From positions 1 to 6,599 of the forward strand of contig JAJAYU010000141.1 in NCBI GenBank assembly GCA_026786125.1: a DNA stretch of 6,599 nt, in the 5' to 3' direction. Source of the DNA: Chamaesiphon sp. (GTDB lineage Bacteria; Cyanobacteriota; Cyanobacteriia; Cyanobacteriales; Chamaesiphonaceae). This document shows positions 1-5,036 of the stretch, piece by piece. Every line of letters starts with the position of its first letter. The first letter of the stretch is position 1. The translations under genes were made by a program, and so were the position numbers. Below the pieces are notes generated by a model. The model ran no database searches. It saw only the letters and a list, made by a program, of their open reading frames with translations, and had not been told where the DNA came from.

Positions 1-1264
1 ACTGCAAACTATCCCAATCAGCTACTTGGCGAGATCGATCAAGGGTATTAGCAAGTCGCTGAATAATGTAGGTGAGTTTGAGTCGATAGGGTTCTTGGCG
101 ATAGCGAATTGCTAGCTCATCATAGATTTCTGGAAAGTGGGCTTTGTCTTGTTCCAGAGATTCTAATAGGGCTGGTAAAACATTACTCCAATGGAGGGAA
201 AGACTCAAAGAATTTGTCAATCCACGAGTTGATTTAATGTATTTTTTGAGAACAATCCCGCGCTGATAGCAAGCAGTTTGCCAGGTAATTTTGGGCGTAA
301 CTGAAGGATTGCCATCTCGATCGGATCCAACCCAGGAGCCAAACCGACAAAAGCGATTGCTGGGTGGAGTGAGATGGGGAAAAGACTGTTTGAGAGCTAG
401 ATTCAATCTCTGGGACAGCTTGGGAATTGCATCAAATAAAACTTCCTCAAAGTAATGGAGTGTATAGTCTACCTCATCCAATACCGTCGGCTTGAATTGA
501 TGTAATTCATCCGTCCGCCACCACAGCAAGATTTCTTCGAGTAACTGTCCTTCTAGCTCGGTGACTTCCCACGAAGATGTAATTCCCAGATGCCCCATGT
601 CTTCCTCGGCTCGATCTAGTTTTTCGAGGATTTGGGCGACACGGCGTTGCTTATCGCGGATGGTATGGCGCACAATCTCCGTGGGATGGGCGGTAAAGAC
701 TAAACCGATGTCTAGCTCATCAAATAATCTTTGTACCTGTTGTGGTGGCACTCCGGCGGCTTTGAGCAGTGGAAATAAGGCCGTAAAGGTGCCGCGATCT
801 TTCTGGGGTGAGCCAGATGCTTGCCAATTTTTTTCGAGTAGCCCTGCGCCTAATGGTGGAATATTTTCTGAGTGTGAACTAGCTGCTGGATCGGGAGAGA
901 TCGGCTCGGCATAATGCATTGACAACTTGAGAGCTAGCTTTTGTTCGCACTGCTCGTAGTGCTGCTCAACAATATTAATCAATTGAAAGTAGAGCGCAAA
1001 GGCGCGGGCGGCGCGAATTGCATCTTTGAGATCTAGTTGCTCGATCAGTTGGTGTATTTCTGGCGATAGCGGCTCTAAGGCACTACCATCTGACGAACAC
1101 AGATCGCGTAATTGATTGAGCAGATTGACTAAATCTTGGCCGCAGGCATCCCGTAGTACTCGTTCCCACAAGTCTTCGATTACCTTGAGTCGATGGGTTA
1201 GTAATAGATTAGATGATGATGTGACCATCAATTCTGGTTCCGAAAGGTGGGCTAGCGGATGCAT
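1..1264 (-). CDS. ppc: Phosphoenolpyruvate carboxylase, N-terminal part (3' end beyond window)
   Basis: This enzyme adds bicarbonate to phosphoenolpyruvate to give oxaloacetate and phosphate, an anaplerotic reaction feeding the TCA cycle and aspartate family in the cytoplasm. Translating the minus strand gives 421 uninterrupted codons. Residues 189-197 read VFTAHPTEI, the PEPC signature around the catalytic histidine (His193 here), followed by RHTIRDK. Near residues 309-320 is FGSWVGSDRDGNP, the second family signature. Residues about 120-157 form a Pro/Ser-rich stretch before the first signature, probably the variable loop of cyanobacterial enzymes. Bacterial PEPCs are about 880-1050 residues, so more than half of the gene lies off the left edge, including the C-terminal part with the allosteric site. 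The start is the ATG at 1264-1262. The frame remains open for about 15 codons upstream to a TAA, with no other ATG. The ribosome binding site is weak. A second in-frame ATG lies 12 codons downstream and is a less likely alternative. Confidence 0.96.
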   Translation of the reverse strand, partial: MHPLAHLSEPELMVTSSSNLLLTHRLKVIEDLWERVLRDACGQDLVNLLNQLRDLCSSDGSALEPLSPEIHQLIEQLDLKDAIRAARAFALYFQLINIVEQHYEQCEQKLALKLSMHYAEPISPDPAASSHSENIPPLGAGLLEKNWQASGSPQKDRGTFTALFPLLKAAGVPPQQVQRLFDELDIGLVFTAHPTEIVRHTIRDKQRRVAQILEKLDRAEEDMGHLGITSSWEVTELEGQLLEEILLWWRTDELHQFKPTVLDEVDYTLHYFEEVLFDAIPKLSQRLNLALKQSFPHLTPPSNRFCRFGSWVGSDRDGNPSVTPKITWQTACYQRGIVLKKYIKSTRGLTNSLSLSLHWSNVLPALLESLEQDKAHFPEIYDELAIRYRQEPYRLKLTYIIQRLANTLDRSRQVADWDSLQ

Positions 1265-1291
1265 ATTACAGTTGCTCGCGGTATGGATTGA

Positions 1292-1318
1292 GGGATTAGG
1301 CTTTGGGGATTAGGCTTT
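1292..1318. repeat. Two-copy 14-bp tandem repeat in the ppc leader
   Basis: GGGATTAGGCTTT occurs at 1292-1304 and again, identical, at 1306-1318, one base apart. A decayed third copy (TAGGCTCTAGGAATTAG) may follow to about 1336. On the minus strand this reads as CCTAATCCC-like units. They resemble the short tandemly repeated repetitive sequences found between cyanobacterial genes, although the copy number is too low to be sure. The repeat lies in the 105 bp between the small upstream ORF and ppc, so it would be part of the ppc 5' untranslated leader if the two are co-transcribed. Confidence 0.6.
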
Positions 1319-1369
1319 TAGGCTCTAGGAATTAGACTGTGGGGTGGCTCGTAATGTTAGGCACGATCT

Positions 1370-1570
1370 TTAGTCCGTTGTAGATATTTCAGTGACAGGA
1401 AGATGTAATATGGGCAGCCTGTCGCCACGAAAGATTTCCTCACTAGCTAATCCTAACTGTTCGAGCAAATCGTTGGCAGTATTGAGCGTAACGATCGTTA
1501 TCAACCACGGGGTCGCGGCGAGGCTAACGAGCAGAGATGGGGAGACAACAGGTGCTGATGATACTGACAT
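1370..1570 (-). CDS. Small hypothetical protein (66 aa) upstream of ppc
   Basis: I cannot assign a function. The ORF starts at ATG 1570-1568 and ends at TAA 1372-1370. An AGG at 1578-1576, five bases before the start, could serve as a ribosome binding site. Residues about 8-30 are largely hydrophobic (SPSLLVSLAATPWLITIVTL) and could be a membrane segment or an uncleaved signal anchor. The second half is polar, with the stretch LASEEIFRGDRLPILHLP, which looks like constrained protein rather than random translation. Its orientation and 105-bp spacing from ppc suggest a shared transcript. A 63-codon ORF on the opposite strand (1392-1583) overlaps almost all of it; I prefer the minus-strand reading because of its composition and context. 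It is probably a conserved short cyanobacterial protein, but this was not tested. Confidence 0.55.
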   Translation of the reverse strand: MSVSSAPVVSPSLLVSLAATPWLITIVTLNTANDLLEQLGLASEEIFRGDRLPILHLPVTEISTTD

Positions 1571-1654
1571 AGTGACCTACTAAATTCCAGATAAGCTAAT
1601 TTTAAAGGTTTTGCGACCTGGTTAGGAAAATTAAGTGTCTAGAGTTGAGCCTTT

Positions 1655-1660
1655 ATCATA
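1655..1660 (-). promoter_or_regulatory. Possible -10 element for the small ORF and ppc
   Basis: On the minus strand these bases read TATGAT, one mismatch from the TATAAT consensus, and lie 85 bp before the ATG of the 66-aa ORF. There is no well-placed -35 box: a perfect TTGACA occurs at 1674-1669 on the same strand, but only 8 bp upstream, which is too close. The call rests on one hexamer in AT-rich DNA and is therefore weak. Confidence 0.2.
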
Positions 1661-1856
1661 ATAACCCTTGTCAAACCACAAAGTAGCTGACGTGAACAGA
1701 TCGGGGCGGTGGCGGGGAAGTGTTGTGAATGTGTGGTGTGTGGGCAATCTGAAACATAAATCAAAAAAAACTAAAAGAAAATTATTGGCAATGTTAATTT
1801 CCATAGGTCGATGAGGGTAATTTAAGTAGAGAGGAATCAAATAGCCAAATAATTCC

Positions 1857-1886
1857 GATCAAGATCGATCAAGAACTATCAAAACT
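1857..1886. repeat. Degenerate repeat with 10-bp period upstream of pilM
   Basis: Three consecutive 10-bp units read GATCAAGATC (1857-1866), GATCAAGAAC (1867-1876) and TATCAAAACT (1877-1886). The first two differ at one position and the third is more diverged. The period matches roughly one turn of DNA, so the units would face the same side of the helix. The repeat ends 101 bp before the pilM start codon, a reasonable position for an activator or for intrinsic curvature. Chance is possible because GATC and ATCAA words are common in this window. Confidence 0.45.
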
Positions 1887-1987
1887 ATCTTCCATCAATT
1901 TTCTAGACTTTACTTTCATCAAATTATCCTACCGTCTTCGCTACTTTTCCCCAGTGGCATATTCCAGGCTATGAGTAATAAATTTAT

Positions 1988-3100
1988 ATGCTTAATCGAT
2001 TAAAAAATCTATTTCCTCGGCGAGGTAAAGGGGTGGCGATCGAACTCGGATCTGAACGGATCAACATTGCCCAACTCCACAAAAAAGGTGCCGATCTTAC
2101 CCTCAAACATCTCTGTTCCGCTGAAGTTCCTGAAGGGATTTTTGAAGAAGGCAGAATTGTCAATACCCAAGAACTAGGCGACCTGATTCGCGCTACCTTG
2201 GCTGAGAATAAAATTCAGGCTACCCATGTCTCTACCTCCGTACCGATGCGGGAAGCAACGATCAAGTTAATTCCCTTGCCAGCCGAATTAAACGATCGCG
2301 AAATCCGCGATCTAATTCTCAATCAAGAGGCAGCATTATATTTACCATATCCCCGTGAAGAAGTCGATCTCGACTATCAAAAACTCGATTTGATCGTAGA
2401 CGAAGACGGCTTGGATAAAGTCCAAGTAATGTTGGCAGCAACTCGAAAAGAAGTCACTGATAGTTATATCGAAACTTTTCAATATGCTGGACTAAAAGTA
2501 AAAACGCTAGAAATTAGTAGCTTTTCAGTCTTACGCACGATCAAAGAACAACTCCGCCAATTTGCACCCCAAGAAGCAGTAGTTTTGATTGATATCGAAT
2601 TCGATTGTACGGAAATTGCGATCGTCGTCAATGGTATTCCTCAGTTTAATCGCACTGTACCGATCGGCACTTTCCAGCTCCAAGAAGCTTTGAGTAGTGC
2701 GATGAATCTACCTGTGACTAGGAGTTCCGAAGCACTTCAAGATATCACCATCCCCGATATCCCTGTTAGTAGCCTCAATACCAGCGCGAACATGACTAGT
2801 ATTAATCCTGGCATGGCAGCAATGATGCGAATCCTCGCAGAACTAGCTGATGAAGTCCGTCGCAGTATCGACTTCTATATGAGTCACAACGGACAAGACT
2901 TCAAGCTCGAACAACTGCTCCTGGCTGGCCCAGGCGGTGGATTGGGACAGCTCGATCTGTTCTTTACTCAGCGATTGAGTATTCCCACTACCCAAGTCGA
3001 TCCCATCGGCGGACTGGGTTTAGAGCCAGAAATGGACATCCCCATCAGTCAACGACCTGGACTAGGAGTAGTTCTAGGCTTAGGAATGCGCGAGGTCTAA
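1988..3100 (+). CDS. pilM: Type IV pilus assembly protein PilM
   Basis: PilM is a cytoplasmic actin-fold protein related to FtsA. It binds nucleotide and the cytoplasmic tail of PilN, linking the pilus motor to the inner-membrane alignment complex. At 370 residues it has normal family length. Residues 16-30 (VAIELGSERINIAQL) occupy the first phosphate-binding loop, residues 198-227 (VVLIDIEFDCTEI, then NRTVPIG) the second, and residues 311-319 (LLAGPGGGL) the adenosine-binding motif. In the first loop the usual D of DIG is E, and in the second the G is E. There is no signal peptide or membrane segment. The start is fixed at ATG 1988 by an in-frame TAA nine bases upstream, and the next in-frame ATG is codon 87. 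No ribosome binding site is visible. This is the first gene of the pilMNOQ operon; pilN follows after 3 bp. Confidence 0.95.
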   Translation: MLNRLKNLFPRRGKGVAIELGSERINIAQLHKKGADLTLKHLCSAEVPEGIFEEGRIVNTQELGDLIRATLAENKIQATHVSTSVPMREATIKLIPLPAELNDREIRDLILNQEAALYLPYPREEVDLDYQKLDLIVDEDGLDKVQVMLAATRKEVTDSYIETFQYAGLKVKTLEISSFSVLRTIKEQLRQFAPQEAVVLIDIEFDCTEIAIVVNGIPQFNRTVPIGTFQLQEALSSAMNLPVTRSSEALQDITIPDIPVSSLNTSANMTSINPGMAAMMRILAELADEVRRSIDFYMSHNGQDFKLEQLLLAGPGGGLGQLDLFFTQRLSIPTTQVDPIGGLGLEPEMDIPISQRPGLGVVLGLGMREV

Positions 3101-3103
3101 AAT

Positions 3104-4153
3104 ATGTATAGTATCGATATCAATTTACTGCGTGAGCGGGCTGAATATCAAACAGGCGAGCAGAGTGATTTTACAGGGGGCACATCCATTGCACCCCGCA
3201 AATATAGCAAAATACCGATGTTCGTCGGTGTGGGAGTCGCGGCACTAGCTCTCCTCGCTACTGGTGGCGGTTGGTTGTGGCTGGGCGACCAGACTACCCA
3301 ACTTGAAGCCAAACAAAAGGCTCTAGACGTAAAACTCGGTAGCCTCAAAGCTCAAGATGCGCGGCTAGCCGAACTCAATGGCAAATTAGCCCAAGTTACT
3401 GAGGAAAGCCAGTCCTTTGCTAGTGTCTTCAACCAGATTCAACCCTGGTCTGCCGTGCTGCAAGATTTGCGGGAAAGTATTCCCCAAGGCGTGCAGATTG
3501 GTAGTATCGTTCAAACTGAAATCAAAGGCACTGCGGCACCAGCAACTGCGGCACCCGCACCAGCTAGTGGTGGTTTAGTTAACAAAATTTCGACAGTACC
3601 CAACCCTGAAGCTAAACCAGGTACTCCGGCACCAGCAGCACCAGCAGCAGCCACTCCAGCACCAGCAGGCGGGATTACCACTTATCCTACCTTGGAAGAT
3701 TCGATCGCTGCCAAATTCCCACCTGGTGGTAAAGCTGCAACCTCAGTTACTCCATCGGCTCCATTGGCTGCGGATGTACCAACCACCAAGCTAGATATTA
3801 CTGGCACAGCCAAATCCTTTGATGAAGTCAACAACTTCATCTTGACCCTCAAGCAATCAGCTTTCTTCAATCCTGATGAAACTCAATTGCTCAGTACTAG
3901 TATGATGGCACCGATTGCTGTCGATCGAGTCAAACCTCCAGTAGCCGAACCACTCGCTACGACAACAACCACAGGTACCCCAGTCATCCCTGTTAAGCCA
4001 AATAAACTAGAAGTGCGCTTAGTTGAATACAAAATTCAGACTACACTCAAACGGATCCCTGCGGCAGATCTGATGGGCGAATTGGAACGCAAAGGTGCTG
4101 TCGGTTTGGTAGCTCGACTCAAAAGTCTTCAACAACAGCAGGTGATCAAATGA
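3104..4153 (+). CDS. pilN: Type IV pilus assembly protein PilN
   Basis: PilN is a bitopic inner-membrane protein of the pilus alignment complex. Its short N-terminal tail docks on PilM and its periplasmic domain pairs with PilO. Residues 4-12 (IDINLLRER) carry the INLL motif known for PilM binding. Residues about 37-60 form the single membrane segment, and about 62-105 are likely coiled coil. Residues 114-140 and 229-256 (LDITGTAKSFDEVNNFI, then SAFF) look like the two halves of the PilN periplasmic fold. Between them lies an Ala/Pro-rich insertion of about 88 residues. This brings the length to 349, well above the roughly 180-200 of proteobacterial PilN. GAGG at 3092-3095, inside the end of pilM, is the likely ribosome binding site, 8 bp before ATG. 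The gene overlaps pilO by 4 bp (ATGA), which suggests translational coupling. Confidence 0.93.
   Translation: MYSIDINLLRERAEYQTGEQSDFTGGTSIAPRKYSKIPMFVGVGVAALALLATGGGWLWLGDQTTQLEAKQKALDVKLGSLKAQDARLAELNGKLAQVTEESQSFASVFNQIQPWSAVLQDLRESIPQGVQIGSIVQTEIKGTAAPATAAPAPASGGLVNKISTVPNPEAKPGTPAPAAPAAATPAPAGGITTYPTLEDSIAAKFPPGGKAATSVTPSAPLAADVPTTKLDITGTAKSFDEVNNFILTLKQSAFFNPDETQLLSTSMMAPIAVDRVKPPVAEPLATTTTTGTPVIPVKPNKLEVRLVEYKIQTTLKRIPAADLMGELERKGAVGLVARLKSLQQQQVIK
3530..3670 (+). repeat. Ala/Pro-coding low-complexity repeats inside pilN
   Basis: The insertion in PilN is built from simple in-frame repeats. ACTGCGGCACC occurs at 3530-3540 and 3545-3555, a 15-bp (five-codon) period. GCACCAGCA-type units recur through about 3628-3670, encoding Ala-Pro-rich segments. 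Both blocks keep the reading frame and would yield a flexible, unstructured periplasmic linker. Such tracts can change length by slippage in whole codons, so this is a likely spot for variation between strains. Confidence 0.75.
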
Positions 4154-4923
4154 CATATAACAGCGATTTAATCGAAAGCGATTTAGTCAGTAACACATCT
4201 TTTATTTCTGCACCAACTTACCCATCGGTATTTGGGATTACCTTCAGTCCAGCCGTAGTTGGACTCTGTATTGCTACCGTCGGACTGGGTGTTTCTGGAT
4301 ATTTTCTGATCAGCTCCTTGCAACCGCAACTAGCTAAAAATCAGGAATTAGAAATCAAACTATCTGAAACTCAAAACCAAATTCAGCAACGCAAAGATAA
4401 CGCTCAAAAAATTGCCGCTGCTGAACAAAGTCTCGACAAGGCTAACGCTCAGAAACAAGTAGTTATGGGACTATTTGCCAGTGACAAAAAGATGGATACC
4501 CTCCTGCTAGATCTCAACAAACTAGTAAATATCCGCCAAGGAGAACTCCAAAAATTCTCGCCAGATGCACCTGTAGCTGGTGGCGGTAGTAGCGGTGCGG
4601 CTGTTGTCACAGACAGTTCACTAGGTGCCCCGCTCAACGGCAAAATCAAACGCAAAGGTGTGAGTATCGCCGTCAAAGGTAACTTTGAACAAGTTCAATC
4701 GATCTTACGCACGATCGAAAGATTGGATCAATTGCTAATTGTCAAAGATTTTAAGGCGGATGTGGACAAAGGAAGTCAGAAGATAGTAGTAGACGCTCAG
4801 GGGAAACTCATTCCTCAACCTGAAGCTGCAATCCAAACTTCCTTCAAAATCCAAGCCATCATCCCGATGAATCCAGCCGAACAAGCTGCCGCAGCTCCAC
4901 CCCCACCCCCACCTAAAAAGTAA
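4150..4923 (+). CDS. pilO: Type IV pilus assembly protein PilO
   Basis: PilO is the partner of PilN in the inner-membrane alignment complex. The two form heterodimers through coiled coils and ferredoxin-like periplasmic domains, which connect to the secretin. The 257-residue protein has a cytoplasmic N-terminus of about 32 residues, one membrane segment (about 33-57), a Gln/Lys-rich coiled coil (about 60-105), a Gly/Ser linker (about 139-155) and a C-terminal domain (about 165-240) with the pattern VSIAVKGNFEQVQSILRTIE, as expected for PilO. The C-terminus is Ala/Pro-rich, with six prolines at 250-255 followed by KK. The ATG sits in the ATGA overlap with the pilN stop, preceded by AGGTGA at 4140-4145. 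No pilP follows, the usual cyanobacterial arrangement. Confidence 0.93.
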   Translation: MTYNSDLIESDLVSNTSFISAPTYPSVFGITFSPAVVGLCIATVGLGVSGYFLISSLQPQLAKNQELEIKLSETQNQIQQRKDNAQKIAAAEQSLDKANAQKQVVMGLFASDKKMDTLLLDLNKLVNIRQGELQKFSPDAPVAGGGSSGAAVVTDSSLGAPLNGKIKRKGVSIAVKGNFEQVQSILRTIERLDQLLIVKDFKADVDKGSQKIVVDAQGKLIPQPEAAIQTSFKIQAIIPMNPAEQAAAAPPPPPPKK

Positions 4924-5036
4924 GCCAGAACTAGTTGACAGTTAAAGTAATTTCTATCATCAAGAATCGCAATAACTGACTACCAGCCATTAAATTAACC
5001 CCCGTAAATATTTTCCTGGAATAGGAGATCTAAAAA
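4924..5036 (+). other. pilO-pilQ intergenic spacer
   Basis: This 113-bp gap is by far the largest in the operon. An imperfect inverted pair (around 4933-4943 and 4971-4982) would make at most a weak hairpin, and no T-run follows, so there is no evident terminator. A perfect TTGACA at 4935-4940 is followed by TATCAT at 4955-4960, but with only 14 bp between them, shorter than a usual promoter spacer. An internal promoter for pilQ is therefore possible but not well supported. Read-through from pilO remains the simplest assumption. Confidence 0.5.
5023..5027 (+). promoter_or_regulatory. Ribosome binding site setting the GTG start of pilQ
   Basis: AGGAG lies 9 bases before GTG 5037-5039. The in-frame TAA at 5031-5033, two codons upstream, rules out any earlier start. 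The next in-frame ATG (5073) would remove half of the signal peptide. The site therefore supports GTG as the true start. Confidence 0.8.

Larger units (their letters stand above)
1571..1987. other. Divergent intergenic region between the ppc unit and pilM
   Basis: About 417 bp separate the minus-strand 66-aa ORF from pilM and should hold promoters for both directions. It contains a GT-rich tract (about 1717-1745), an A-rich tract (about 1761-1785) and a run of ATCAA-type units (about 1836-1900). I see no tRNA, no riboswitch-like structure and no strong hairpin followed by T residues. A 69-codon minus-strand ORF at 1631-1840 has no convincing protein character. For pilM, TAGACT at 1904-1909 and TATCCT at 1925-1930 form only a poor promoter with a 15-bp spacer, so the pilM start site cannot be placed by eye. 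Confidence 0.7.

Noticed and set aside
561..914. 117-codon plus-strand ORF
   Set aside because: It is antisense to ppc, whose minus-strand translation carries the unmistakable HPTE region here. The plus-strand protein is Ser/Cys/Trp-rich with no family character.
1489..1500. Perfect 12-bp palindrome TAACGATCGTTA
   Set aside because: It lies within the 66-aa ORF and is explained by the abundance of CGATCG in this genome. There are no other features of an operator.
1392..1583. 63-codon plus-strand ORF
   Set aside because: It is the antisense of the 66-aa ORF, reads like shadow translation, and has no neighbour in its direction before pilM, 400 bp away.
1631..1840. 69-codon minus-strand ORF in the intergenic region
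   Set aside because: Its composition is irregular (His/Phe/Tyr-rich across a GT-rich tract), no ribosome binding site was recognised, and it would occupy the region needed for divergent promoters.
4449..4676. Minus-strand ORFs inside the pil genes (also 3148-3348, 3682-3870, 5201-5446)
   Set aside because: All are antisense shadows of well-supported pilN, pilO and pilQ coding sequence.
4924..5036. Terminator between pilO and pilQ
   Set aside because: The possible stem is imperfect with a loop of about 30 nt and has no T-run.
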